A stretch of 64,000 bases of DNA from Allomuricauda sp. (GCA_017795045.1 CP051244.1:2812667-2876666), one strand, 5' to 3'; counted from the first letter of the stretch, positions 20,952 through 29,282 are shown. A program made the numbers and translations. The notes: generated from the sequence alone by a model not told the origin.

Positions 20952-21051
20952 AAAAAGGCAAGCTACCTACATCGCACCGCTACGACCGCATACCCTTGCT
21001 GCGTTCCCGCCCTGGGGGATTCTGCAGGAGCTGGTCGTGTAGGACTTGCCT
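20952..21051 (-). ncRNA. ffs: Signal recognition particle RNA, small bacterial type (4.5S)
   Basis: Read on the minus strand, the sequence starts AGGCAAG and ends with its complement CTTGCCT, forming one closing stem of about 100 bases total. The apical conserved part, CAGGGCGGGAACGCAGCAAGG (positions about 20994-21014), corresponds to the E. coli GGUCCGGAAGGAAGCAGCCAAGG tetraloop and symmetric and asymmetric loops that bind Ffh. Its 5' end falls four bases after a perfect promoter -7 box, supporting the boundary. It guides membrane-protein targeting together with Ffh and FtsY. Confidence 0.93.
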
Positions 21052-21054
21052 GTG

Positions 21055-21085
21055 CAAATATACGACCTTTTAAAATTTGCCACAA
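21055..21085 (-). promoter_or_regulatory. Predicted promoter of the SRP RNA
   Basis: On the minus strand TTG (21083-21085), 20 bases, then TATATTTG (21055-21062), a full consensus match. Expected start at about 21051 coincides with the first base of the RNA's closing stem. Confidence 0.75.
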
Positions 21086-21107
21086 TCCTATTTCATGCTT
21101 AATTTCG
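21076..21107 (+). promoter_or_regulatory. Predicted promoter of the glutaminyl cyclotransferase operon
   Basis: TTTG at 21076-21079, 20 bases, TAATTTCG at 21100-21107 (one mismatch to TAnnTTTG). It overlaps the divergent SRP RNA promoter by ten bases. Confidence 0.6.
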
Positions 21108-21126
21108 AAGGGTAAGCATTTCCACT

Positions 21127-22191
21127 ATGAAACATGCACTTAAGACCATGATAAAATTAGCTTCCATTTTTGGGTTTTTGCTCTTCTTCCTAGGTTGCGG
21201 CGGAGAGAACGACCCATCCAAACTGTTCTCCATTCAATTGGAAAACAACAACATACAGCAAAACCAAAAAGTAGGTGTTGCCATCAAGAACAAAAAAGAC
21301 CTTGAGATTTCCAGCATCAAGTACATTCTGGAGGGCCGGGAACTTTCTTTGGAAGACAACCAAATTACCATGGACGCAAAAACGTTGGGGAATAAAACCC
21401 TAGTGGCCCAAATTGAAATTGAGGGGCGAACCGTGGAGATCAAGGAAGATTTTCGACTGTTGGCCGCCCAAGCCCCGGAAATCTACACCTATGAAATTGT
21501 GAACACCTATCCCCACGATCCCACAGCCTACACCCAAGGCTTGGAGTTCCATAACGGAACACTATATGAAAGCACCGGGAAGAGAGGAGCCTCCACCGTT
21601 AGAAAAGTAAATTTTGAAACCGGCGAGGTGCTCCAAAAAATAGATATGGACAATTCGGTGTTCGGAGAGGGCATTACCCTTCTCAACGACCGCCTCTACC
21701 AACTTACCTGGCAAAGCGGCCTGGGCTATGTGTACCATACCTCCAACTTGGAAAAAATCAAGAATTTCAGCTATGGCGAAAGTCGGGAAGGCTGGGGACT
21801 CTGTAACGATGGCAAAAAACTCTACAAAAGCGACGGAACCGAAAAAATCTGGTTTTTGGACCCCGAGTCCCTTGAAGAAATAGGCCATATTGAAACAGCG
21901 ACCAACAAGTCCATTTTCAACAAGGCCAACGAGCTGGAATATGTGGACGGAAAAATCTACGCCAACGTCTACCAAAAGGAAAGTATGATGATCATTGATG
22001 CCACTTCCGGCGCCATTGAGGGGGTCATCAACTTTGGTGGGCTCAAGGGCAAGGTCAATAAAGGACCCAACTGGGACGACACCAATTCCGTGCTCAACGG
22101 AGTGGCTTACCATAAGGAAAGGGGCACTTTTTTTGTCACCGGAAAGAATTGGGACAAGTTGTTCGAGGTGAACATTCGTAAAAAAGATTGA
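21127..22191 (+). CDS. Glutaminyl-peptide cyclotransferase (glutamine cyclotransferase family) lipoprotein
   Basis: A 354-residue envelope lipoprotein with Cys24 after LLFFLG. A linker and Ig-like stretch is followed, from about residue 120, by a five-bladed propeller of the plant/bacterial glutamine cyclotransferase family: YTQGLEFHNGTLYESTGKRGASTVRKV, LTWQSGLGYVY, GWGLCNDGKKLYKSDGT and NELEYVDGKIYANVYQ. The enzyme converts N-terminal Gln to pyroglutamate on exported proteins. Many T9SS-exported flavobacterial proteins expose such an N terminus, which may be its target (inference). The stop overlaps the next start as TGATG. Confidence 0.93.
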   Translation: MKHALKTMIKLASIFGFLLFFLGCGGENDPSKLFSIQLENNNIQQNQKVGVAIKNKKDLEISSIKYILEGRELSLEDNQITMDAKTLGNKTLVAQIEIEGRTVEIKEDFRLLAAQAPEIYTYEIVNTYPHDPTAYTQGLEFHNGTLYESTGKRGASTVRKVNFETGEVLQKIDMDNSVFGEGITLLNDRLYQLTWQSGLGYVYHTSNLEKIKNFSYGESREGWGLCNDGKKLYKSDGTEKIWFLDPESLEEIGHIETATNKSIFNKANELEYVDGKIYANVYQKESMMIIDATSGAIEGVINFGGLKGKVNKGPNWDDTNSVLNGVAYHKERGTFFVTGKNWDKLFEVNIRKKD

Positions 22192-22580
22192 TGAAGACCT
22201 ACGCTGAAGTATTGGACGTATCCAAAGAAGACTTGGACGACCTGAACCACGTGAACAACATCCGTTATGTGGAATGGATCCAGGACATTTCCAAAAAACA
22301 TTGGGAAAAAGTCGCCCCACAAGCCATGCGCAACGAAATGGTCTGGGTAGTGCGCAACCACAACATCAACTACTTAAAATCCGCCGTTTTGGGCGACACC
22401 CTGCAAATCTCTACCTATATAAAGGACAATACCGGCCCGTTGTCCACCCGAGTGGTGGAGATCAAAAACAATAAAACAGGGCAACTTTTAGTTAATGCCC
22501 ATACCGAATGGTGTCTATTGGATGCGAAGACCTTTCGTCCCAAACGCGTCCCGGAGACCGTTCATAACCTATTCTTATAG
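22191..22580 (+). CDS. Hot-dog fold acyl-CoA thioesterase
   Basis: A 129-residue 4HBT-type thioesterase that hydrolyses acyl-CoA. The active-site helix motif is D-x-NHVNNIRYVEW. The ATG at 22191 overlaps the TGA of the cyclotransferase gene by one base; an in-frame TTG just before it is less likely. Its stop TAG overlaps the GTG start of the next gene. The substrate chain cannot be told. Confidence 0.9.
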   Translation: MKTYAEVLDVSKEDLDDLNHVNNIRYVEWIQDISKKHWEKVAPQAMRNEMVWVVRNHNINYLKSAVLGDTLQISTYIKDNTGPLSTRVVEIKNNKTGQLLVNAHTEWCLLDAKTFRPKRVPETVHNLFL

Positions 22581-24118
22581 TGGTCCGGCACATACAACTT
22601 TTATCAATCACAGTGGGGCTTGTCCTTATTGTACTTGGGGCATCATGCCGCAACGATTTTGAATTTGTGCCCAGTTCCGGCCAGTTGGCATTTTCCAAGG
22701 ACACTGTTTTTTTGGATACCGTTTTCACCAATATCGGGAGCAGCACCTATACCTTAAAGGTATATAACCGCTCCCAACAGGACATCCTTATCCCCTATGT
22801 GGGATTGGAAACCGGGCAGAACAGCAACTATCGGCTCAATGTGGATGGCATGGCGGGCAAGGAGTTCAACAATGTGCCCCTCTTGGCCAAGGACAGTCTT
22901 TTTGTGTTCATCGAGACCACTTTTGATATTACCCAGACCACCCTCAACGAATTTTTATATACCGAAGGCCTTCTGTTCGGCAACGGCGGCTCCACCCAAA
23001 GGGTGGAATTGGTCACCTTGGTCAAGGATGCCGTTTTTCTATACCCCGCTACCCAATCCGATGGCACCAAGGAAACCCTGGTCTTGGGACAGGACGAAGC
23101 AGGGAACGATATTACCGTAGAAGGGTTTTTTCTGGAACCGGACCAACTGGACTTTACCAACGAAAAGCCCTATGTGATCTACGGCTACGCAGCCGTCCCG
23201 GATGGCAATGTCCTTACCGTACAACCCGGCGCTAGGGTTCATTTTCACAACCGTTCCGGGATACTTGTAAATGAAGGGGCAACCCTCCACATCAATGGGG
23301 CCTTGAGCGAAGATCCCACGGCCTTGGAAAACGAGGTCATCTTTGAAGGGGACCGCTTGGAACCCGGTTATGCCGATGTCCCCGGACAATGGGGCACACT
23401 CTGGATCAGGGAAGGCAGCACCGGCAATTCCATTGACCATCTCACCCTAAAAAACGCCACCGTTGGGTTACGGGTAGAAGGAGACGGCATCTTGGACACC
23501 CCCACCCTTCATGTACGGAACACCCAAATTTACAACAGCCAAGAGCACAACCTTTGGGCCACCGCCGCACACATACAGGCCCAAAACACCGTCCTGGGCG
23601 GGGCGGGAAGCTCTTCCCTGTACATAGATCTGGGCGGACAATACCGTTTTGTACACTCCACCTTGGCCAATTACTGGAGCCATGGCTTTAGGAGCGGCAC
23701 TACCCTATCCCTGGCCAACTTTGCGGGCGGGGTGGCCAACGACCTACAGCAAGCGGACTTTATCAACTGTATTGTGGCGGGGAGCCTATCCTTGGAACTG
23801 GCCCTACTACAGGATTCCAGCGCCAATTTCAACTTTGGCTTTGACCACTGTTTGCTGCAGTTTAACGATAACAATGATCAGTTTGGAGAAAATCCCCTCT
23901 ATAATTTTGACAATACGGACCTTTACCGTAACATAGTGTTGAACCAAGAGCCAAACTTTTTCAACCCATCTAAAAACCAACTGACCATTCATGACAACTC
24001 TGCAGCCATTGACAAGGGCGACCCCGACGCTTCACTTTCCGTTCCCGCAGATATTTTAGGAATGGATAGGACCCAAAATCCAGACTTGGGCGCCTATGAA
24101 TTCACGGACAACAATTGA
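22580..24118 (+). CDS. Beta-helix lipoprotein with choice-of-anchor Q-like C terminus
   Basis: A 512-residue lipoprotein whose GTG start at 22580 overlaps the preceding stop (TAGTG). The signal ends LGASC with Cys23. The middle holds repeated short strands of a right-handed parallel beta-helix (GILVNEGATLHINGAL, LTLKNATVGLRVEG). The end, AIDKGDPDASL through DLGAYEF, is the typical ending of choice-of-anchor Q domain proteins. It is probably a surface or periplasmic polysaccharide-binding or structural protein; no catalytic residues are recognised. Confidence 0.85.
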   Translation: MVRHIQLLSITVGLVLIVLGASCRNDFEFVPSSGQLAFSKDTVFLDTVFTNIGSSTYTLKVYNRSQQDILIPYVGLETGQNSNYRLNVDGMAGKEFNNVPLLAKDSLFVFIETTFDITQTTLNEFLYTEGLLFGNGGSTQRVELVTLVKDAVFLYPATQSDGTKETLVLGQDEAGNDITVEGFFLEPDQLDFTNEKPYVIYGYAAVPDGNVLTVQPGARVHFHNRSGILVNEGATLHINGALSEDPTALENEVIFEGDRLEPGYADVPGQWGTLWIREGSTGNSIDHLTLKNATVGLRVEGDGILDTPTLHVRNTQIYNSQEHNLWATAAHIQAQNTVLGGAGSSSLYIDLGGQYRFVHSTLANYWSHGFRSGTTLSLANFAGGVANDLQQADFINCIVAGSLSLELALLQDSSANFNFGFDHCLLQFNDNNDQFGENPLYNFDNTDLYRNIVLNQEPNFFNPSKNQLTIHDNSAAIDKGDPDASLSVPADILGMDRTQNPDLGAYEFTDNN

Positions 24119-24246
24119 TTTTTAACCTTTTTTTGTGAAAAAAGTAGGAAAATAGCCCAGTTTAGAGGGAAACCCATAGTTTTTTTAAGGTAAAACTGCA
24201 ATGAGTTTATTTTGCACGTTAGTAACTTGCAATCAGCATTTTGCAT

Positions 24247-24978
24247 ATGGATTACACCTACACTGTCATAGATTCCAGCGCAACCTCAAAGCTTCAATTG
24301 CAGCTCTATTTGCAGGAATATGAAGACTTGGTCTGTGCAGGGGAGGCCACCAGCGCTACAGAAGGGTTGAACGTTATTTTAAAGTTCTCCCCAGACGTGG
24401 TGTTCGTGAATTTGGCCCAAGATGGTCTGGAGTGTTTCCAAATGGTAACGGAACTCAACCAGTACATGCCCACACTTCCCATTATCATTGGGTATGCCGA
24501 CACCAAGAAATATGCGTACAATGCCATTAAGAGTGGCTTTTTCGACTATTGGATACTGCCTCATAATGAATTTGACGTACGTAAGACCATTATGAGGCTC
24601 CGCAAAGTACATCCCAAGCACCACATTCCTTCCACCATTTGCCTTAAATCCTATAACGACTATAGGTATCTGGACACCAAGGATATCCTTTATTTAAAAT
24701 CGGACAACAACGCCACAGACTTTTTCATGAGGGACGGCAGCGTGGTAAGCGCCTTTAAGACCCTCAAGTCTTTTGAGGACAAATTGCCCCAAGGGTTCAT
24801 CCGTATACACCAGAGCTATATCCTCAATGGCAACTACGTTTCGCGTATCAACTACGGTAAATCCCTCTGTACCCTAAAGAACGGACAGGAAGAGCTTCCG
24901 TTCTCCAAAACCTATAAGGAACAAGTGGATGGCCTTAAGGATTTTCTCTCCAAAACGGCGGTTGGGGAGTTAAATTGA
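24247..24978 (+). CDS. LytTR-family DNA-binding regulator with an atypical receiver domain
   Basis: A 243-residue protein with a response-regulator-like domain (about 1-120) and a LytTR DNA-binding domain (about 140-240, with YLDTKDILYLKSDNNATDFFMRDGS and the IRIHQSYILN signature). The phospho-acceptor position is Asn55 (VVFVNLAQDG) instead of Asp, and the N-terminal acidic pocket reads VIDSS rather than xDD. It therefore probably works without phosphorylation or with another input. The ATG at 24247 is preferred to a TTG six bases upstream. No partner kinase of the LytS/YehU type is adjacent. A direct-repeat array starts three bases after the stop. Confidence 0.9.
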   Translation: MDYTYTVIDSSATSKLQLQLYLQEYEDLVCAGEATSATEGLNVILKFSPDVVFVNLAQDGLECFQMVTELNQYMPTLPIIIGYADTKKYAYNAIKSGFFDYWILPHNEFDVRKTIMRLRKVHPKHHIPSTICLKSYNDYRYLDTKDILYLKSDNNATDFFMRDGSVVSAFKTLKSFEDKLPQGFIRIHQSYILNGNYVSRINYGKSLCTLKNGQEELPFSKTYKEQVDGLKDFLSKTAVGELN

Positions 24979-24980
24979 GC

Positions 24981-25035
24981 AAATTCTAACAGATTCCTGC
25001 AGAATTCTAGCAGAATCCCTACAAATTCTAAAAAT
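24981..25035. repeat. Array of five to six imperfect 10-11 bp direct repeats
   Basis: Units start at 24981, 24991, 25001, 25012, 25023 and perhaps 25033, with consensus near AGAATTCTAGC (AAATTCTAAC, AGATTCCTGC, AGAATTCTAGC, AGAATCCCTAC, AAATTCTAAA). The period is about one helical turn, so all units face the same side of the helix. The array lies between the LytTR gene and a 59-residue lipoprotein gene, where an operator would sit. Confidence 0.65.
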
Positions 25036-25117
25036 CCTTCAATAGAGTAAACTTCTCGGTATTAGGTAGATAATTTGGCTGCACAAACCTATTTCATTAA
25101 ACCATAAACCTAATATT

Positions 25118-25297
25118 ATGAAAAAATTACTATCTATTTTTGCGATTGCCCTTCTTACTACTGGACTATTTTCTTGCGAAGCGGAAACCGACGTACAAGA
25201 CACCGAAGCTATGGTAAAGAGCATTAGCGTGGACATTGATCAAAGTGCCACGGATGGAAAGCAAGCAGATGACGACGATCGAGGAGGAAGTAATTAA
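25118..25297 (+). CDS. Small exported lipoprotein, 59 residues
   Basis: The frame begins MKKLLSIFAIALLTTGLFSC, a clear lipoprotein signal with Cys20. The mature part is about 40 residues, strongly acidic, and ends DDDDRGGSN. Nothing about its function can be read from the sequence. The position is suggestive: downstream of a repeat array and a DNA-binding regulator, and upstream of another tiny exported protein and a kinase/regulator pair. It could be a signal precursor, a kinase co-factor or an unrelated small lipoprotein. Confidence 0.75.
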   Translation: MKKLLSIFAIALLTTGLFSCEAETDVQDTEAMVKSISVDIDQSATDGKQADDDDRGGSN

Positions 25298-25333
25298 TTT
25301 TTGTATTCCACTGATTCTCTATAGTTTTAGGTC

Positions 25334-25546
25334 ATGAAAAAAATGTTTCGCCTCCTTATAGGTACTCTTATAGTGTGTGCACTTGTTGCCAACGATCAGG
25401 AAAGGTCCCCCATAGGTAACCTACAGATACAATCGGCCCTGATAGACTTGGACGACACGGTTTTACCACCGGATAAGGTAAGGATGAACAGCTTTAGACA
25501 CCATCTGTCCGGATTCCGATCCAACGCAGACGACCGGAAACTCTAA
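25334..25546 (+). CDS. Small protein with N-terminal hydrophobic segment, 70 residues
   Basis: Begins MKKMFRLLIGTLIVCALVAN, a probable signal peptide or membrane anchor, followed by about 50 polar residues with no recognised motif. It starts 36 bases after the 59-residue lipoprotein gene and is followed by an intrinsic terminator at 25568-25602, so the two small genes appear to form one short transcript. Codon use looks like that of its neighbours. Function unknown. Confidence 0.6.
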   Translation: MKKMFRLLIGTLIVCALVANDQERSPIGNLQIQSALIDLDDTVLPPDKVRMNSFRHHLSGFRSNADDRKL

Positions 25547-25567
25547 AAGATAGACTACATATGATAC

Positions 25568-25602
25568 AGCCCCAACCTCACTCACGGTATGGGGCTTTTT
25601 TG
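25568..25602 (+). terminator. Intrinsic terminator after the two small genes
   Basis: AGCCCC (25568-25573) pairs with GGGGCT (25591-25596), followed by a T-run to 25601. It separates the small-protein transcript from the histidine kinase gene. Confidence 0.75.
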
Positions 25603-25643
25603 TTACCTTGTATGGGCTTAATATGTACTAAACCTACTATATT

Positions 25644-27749
25644 TTGAAAATTGGATATTTTACCATCGTCTTGATCCTTCTGGTGGGGTGCGCCCAAAAC
25701 GCCCCAAGAAACGAGGACCCCTCAGCAGAAAAGATCGAGGCCATTAAGCAATTGATCGGTTCCGCACGGAACAGCACGGAGCTGCCTTTGGAAGAGCGCC
25801 GGCAGTTTTTGCAAAAGGCCCAGGAAATCACCTTCGCCTTGCGCAATGATACTTTATTGCTGAACAACCTTTCGGACATTTCCTTGGCCTACAAAGATCT
25901 TTCGGACTCCCTAAACTTCCGGAAGACCAACACGCAGGTCATGTTCATGTCGGAAAAAGCGGAACTTTACACCATAATGGGAAATTCGCACTGGGATTTG
26001 GCCTCTTTTTTTAAAAACAATGAGGTTATGGACAGTGCTTTTTATCACTACCGAAGTGCCCACAAAAGTTTTGAGAAACTTCCCTCCGACTCTACATCCA
26101 GTTCCTTAAGAGCTAGGATTTTATATAGCATGGGGAAAATACAGGATTCCTACAATGATTATCTGGGCGCCGAAACCAGTGTCACGGATGCTTTACGGAT
26201 CTTCTCCGATTTGGGGGATACCAAAAGGGTCTACAATTGTTACAATCTGTTGGGCATCATAGCCAGCGGCATGGACAATAGCGACAAGTCCTTGGAATAC
26301 TTCCAAAAAGCCCGTTCCTATATAGACGATATGGAAGGCATGGACCGCATAAAATATACGGAGCAGACCCAAAACAATATTGCCCATGAGTTTTTAAAGA
26401 AAGAGGATTACGGCCGCGCCAAGGTGGCCTTTGGGGAGCTGCTCCAAAACGAAGGTGTTTTTGCCCGGAACCCGGAACTGTATTCCCTATCCCTCTCCAG
26501 CAGGGCCTATTCCCTCTATAAGGATGAAAACGATCTGGAGAAATCCAAAAAGTTGTTGCAACAGGCCATAAGGATCAACGATAGTATTGATTATTCCTTT
26601 GACCAGCCAAGGGCCAAGCAATACTATGCCGAGATCTTGGCCGATCAGGGCGATACGGCCAACGCCATTACCTACGCCCAAGAATCCCGCGATCTGGCCA
26701 AACAGACCTATAACAACGATAGGCTTTTGGAGGTACTGCGCCTGCTCACCAAACTGGACAGCAATAACGCCGCGGCCTACTCCAACGAGTACTACGATCT
26801 TAACGAGACCATAAAGGCAGAGGAACGCACCAAACGGGACAAGTTTGCCCGCATACGCATGGAAACCGATGAGATTGCCCAAGAAAATGTGGTCCTTACC
26901 CCCCAAAGCCAAATTTGGGCAGGGATATCTGTCTTGACCGTCATTTTTCTTTTGGGAGGTTACATCATCTCGGTACAGAAGATCAGCAACGACAGGTTAA
27001 AGTCCGAGGAAAAGCAGCAAAAGCTCAATCAAAAGGTCTATGACCTCATGCTCCAGCAGCAGGGCAAATTTCAGGAAGGCAAACAATTGGAACAAAAACG
27101 TATTTCCGAAGAACTACACGATGGCGTCTTGGGCGAAATGCTGGGCATACGGCTCATTCTCAGCGCACTAAATAACAAGGATGACGAGGCCTCTGTGCGG
27201 AAGCGTAGCGATTTTCTGGAGCGTTTGCAGCATGTGGAGGAAGATATCCGTACCATTTCGCACGAACTGAACGATGCGGCCTATAAAAAATTTCATAATT
27301 TTATCTTATCCGTGGAAACCCTGCTCAGCGAAACAGAAGATTCTTCCATGGCCAAATGCTCTTTAACGTACAGCAATGAGGTAAATTGGGACAGGCTCTG
27401 GATGGAGATCAAGATCAACGTGATACGGATCATCCAGGAAAGCTTGAAGAATTCGACCACCCATGGCCATTCCGAAAACATAAAGGTGAATTTTGACGTA
27501 CAGGGCGAAAAATTGAAGGTGACCATCGCCGATGACGGAATTGGTTTTGATGTGGACAAGGGCAAGAAGGGCATTGGCCTCAAGAACATTGCCTCCAGAG
27601 TGGAAAAGATAAAGGGAACCTTGACCGTGGACAGTACCAAGAACGTAGGGACCACCATTGTCGTTACAATTCCCTGTAAGTACGAAAAACTGGCTGCAGC
27701 CCCAAACACTGATGATGAAGATTTTGAACAACAAGTTATTAATGCCTAA
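25644..27749 (+). CDS. TPR-containing sensor histidine kinase, lipoprotein (NarX-like HisKA_3 type)
   Basis: A 701-residue kinase. Residues 1-16 are a lipoprotein signal ending LLVGC, so the N terminus should be lipid-anchored outside the cytoplasm. TPR-like helices fill about 50-410, a transmembrane helix lies at about 423-445, and a HisKA_3 domain follows with phospho-acceptor His492 in ELHDGVLGE. The HATPase ends with DDGIGFDVDKGKKGIGLKNI. The start is a TTG at 25644; it is needed to include the signal, and an in-frame ATG upstream is closed by a stop. The next gene, 21 bases on, is a NarL-type regulator and its likely partner. Confidence 0.93.
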   Translation: MKIGYFTIVLILLVGCAQNAPRNEDPSAEKIEAIKQLIGSARNSTELPLEERRQFLQKAQEITFALRNDTLLLNNLSDISLAYKDLSDSLNFRKTNTQVMFMSEKAELYTIMGNSHWDLASFFKNNEVMDSAFYHYRSAHKSFEKLPSDSTSSSLRARILYSMGKIQDSYNDYLGAETSVTDALRIFSDLGDTKRVYNCYNLLGIIASGMDNSDKSLEYFQKARSYIDDMEGMDRIKYTEQTQNNIAHEFLKKEDYGRAKVAFGELLQNEGVFARNPELYSLSLSSRAYSLYKDENDLEKSKKLLQQAIRINDSIDYSFDQPRAKQYYAEILADQGDTANAITYAQESRDLAKQTYNNDRLLEVLRLLTKLDSNNAAAYSNEYYDLNETIKAEERTKRDKFARIRMETDEIAQENVVLTPQSQIWAGISVLTVIFLLGGYIISVQKISNDRLKSEEKQQKLNQKVYDLMLQQQGKFQEGKQLEQKRISEELHDGVLGEMLGIRLILSALNNKDDEASVRKRSDFLERLQHVEEDIRTISHELNDAAYKKFHNFILSVETLLSETEDSSMAKCSLTYSNEVNWDRLWMEIKINVIRIIQESLKNSTTHGHSENIKVNFDVQGEKLKVTIADDGIGFDVDKGKKGIGLKNIASRVEKIKGTLTVDSTKNVGTTIVVTIPCKYEKLAAAPNTDDEDFEQQVINA

Positions 27750-27770
27750 ATCCTACACAAAATAGAACAC

Positions 27771-28448
27771 ATGAACACACTGAGAATATTGGCCATAGAC
27801 GACCATGAAATGACCACTTTGGGATATAAATTCACCTTGGAGGCCATCACGTTAGATGACTATGATACCATTATTGTGGATACCACCAACACCTATGAGG
27901 AAGCGAAAAAACTCATTGAGGATTCCGTGAATTCCTTTAAATACGACCTATTACTGCTTGATGTACAATTGCAGAATCCGGACGAAAGTAGCGAACAGCC
28001 CCAAACCGGGGAGGAATTGGGCATCTTGGCCCGAAAAATTGTGCCGGAGACCAAAATAGCCTTTATGTCCTCCTTTAGCGATAACTTTAGGATCAACGGC
28101 ATTCTGAAGACCGTGGATCCGGACGGATATCTGGTAAAGACGGACATAGACCCCAAAACCTTGAGGGAGGCCATTAAGACCGTAATTCAGAATCCGCCCT
28201 ATTATTCTTCCAAGGCGTTGTCCGCCATACGGAAGAAAATGTCCAACGATCTGGACATTGATGAGAAGGACCGACAGATTTTGTACCACCTTTCCAAAGG
28301 GACCAAGACCAAGGATCTTGAAAAATTCATACGGCTTTCCCCCTCTTCCATAGAGAACAGAAAACGACACATGAAAACTCTTTTTGGTACCGAGAACGAG
28401 AACGATCTTGCCTTGATTCTTGCCGCCAAAAACCGAGGATTTATTTAG
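27771..28448 (+). CDS. NarL/LuxR-type response regulator
   Basis: A 225-residue regulator. The receiver domain (about 1-140) has the acidic pocket IDDHE and phospho-acceptor Asp64 in LLLLDVQL. The C-terminal helix-turn-helix (about 160-220) resembles LuxR/GerE domains but is divergent: SKGTKTKDLEKFIRLSPSSIENRKRHMKTLF. It follows the TPR kinase gene closely and is very probably phosphorylated by that kinase. Target genes are unknown; the nearby small-protein transcript is an obvious candidate. Confidence 0.93.
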   Translation: MNTLRILAIDDHEMTTLGYKFTLEAITLDDYDTIIVDTTNTYEEAKKLIEDSVNSFKYDLLLLDVQLQNPDESSEQPQTGEELGILARKIVPETKIAFMSSFSDNFRINGILKTVDPDGYLVKTDIDPKTLREAIKTVIQNPPYYSSKALSAIRKKMSNDLDIDEKDRQILYHLSKGTKTKDLEKFIRLSPSSIENRKRHMKTLFGTENENDLALILAAKNRGFI

Positions 28449-28456
28449 AGCGTTCT

Positions 28457-28519
28457 TTCCCTTTTTCTTCGGACCAAGGGAAATTGGTAACTGGTTTTTG
28501 CGGTTTATGCCGTAAAAAA
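28457..28519 (+). terminator. Two adjacent hairpins after the NarL regulator
   Basis: TTTCCCTT (28457-28464) pairs with AAGGGAAA (28477-28484). TTTTTGCGG (28496-28504) pairs with CCGTAAAAA (28511-28519) with one G-T pair. Neither is followed by a long T-run, so termination is uncertain. Confidence 0.4.
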
Positions 28520-28625
28520 CCTACAAACTGTACAAAACCCCCAGAATTTTTAAGGATTTCCTTCAACCCTAAAAAAAAGATTCATTCTAACTTTAAGGGT
28601 AAAAAAAAATTAGAACACTTTTCAC

Positions 28626-29282
28626 ATGTCATTCCCAAAGAAAACCAACCTAAATTTCCACCTTGGCGGCTCACGAGTATATGAGGTCGCAAATGGGCTG
28701 GATGAGTTTCTGAAAGTCCTGGAAAGGGATTTTTTCGCAGAAGCCAAAGTACAGTGCAATTTTGATGCGGAGACCAAAAAAACCGATCTCGTACTCGGCA
28801 TCCATCTCAACTTCGGAATTACCGAGAGTCTACATTATCTCAACAAAGGGTCATGGGGAGGAATGACGTTTACAGAACATAACACCTTGGCCTCCTCATC
28901 TTTTAAGGATGCCCTGTTGCGCTTGAACCAACAAAACTCCTATTCCATTGATATTGCGGAAATATCCTTTCATTTTAGGGACACTTCCGTTATTGTATCC
29001 AGACTGTACGATCAGAGCATTCCGCAACAACTGGGCGATATCCTTCTGATGGTCAGCAAACATTTTGTGTACCTTACCAAAGGACTTACCGAAATGCCCT
29101 ATGAAATATTTGTCCCGGTATTCGAGGATAAGGCCCAAAAGGCCGGGGAACCCCTACAAAAGCACAATGACTATTTTGACTTTTGGGGCCTATACTTTGA
29201 GGATGAAAAACAACACCAAGTAATGGTATACTCCCTTGAGGAAAGAAAGCTTAACCAAGATGACCTTTTCCTATTGGAGTAA
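28626..29282 (+). CDS. Uncharacterised soluble protein
   Basis: A 218-residue protein without signal peptide or membrane helix, with mixed alpha/beta composition and no motif I recognise. It starts MSFPKKTNLNFHLGGSRVYEV and is rich in Phe and Asp/Glu. It follows the kinase/regulator pair after a 177-base gap with hairpins and ends at a strong terminator, so it is probably its own transcript or the end of the signalling operon. Function unknown. Confidence 0.7.
   Translation: MSFPKKTNLNFHLGGSRVYEVANGLDEFLKVLERDFFAEAKVQCNFDAETKKTDLVLGIHLNFGITESLHYLNKGSWGGMTFTEHNTLASSSFKDALLRLNQQNSYSIDIAEISFHFRDTSVIVSRLYDQSIPQQLGDILLMVSKHFVYLTKGLTEMPYEIFVPVFEDKAQKAGEPLQKHNDYFDFWGLYFEDEKQHQVMVYSLEERKLNQDDLFLLE

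Noticed and set aside
20197..21042. A 281-codon open frame on the plus strand opposite the SDR gene and across the SRP RNA
   Set aside because: It runs through the SRP RNA, and its protein is rich in Gly, His and Ile in the way antisense frames are. The SDR on the minus strand has full catalytic motifs.
21562..22320. A 252-codon open frame on the minus strand opposite the glutaminyl cyclotransferase gene
   Set aside because: Antisense to conserved propeller repeats and spanning a translation-coupled junction (TGATG) on the other strand.
24119..24246. A possible tRNA or small RNA before the LytTR gene
   Set aside because: No cloverleaf, no conserved loop sequence and no terminator can be drawn. 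No tRNA was found anywhere in the window by eye.
24981..25035. The direct-repeat array as a CRISPR array
   Set aside because: Units are 10-11 bases and follow each other with no spacers, and no cas genes are in the window.
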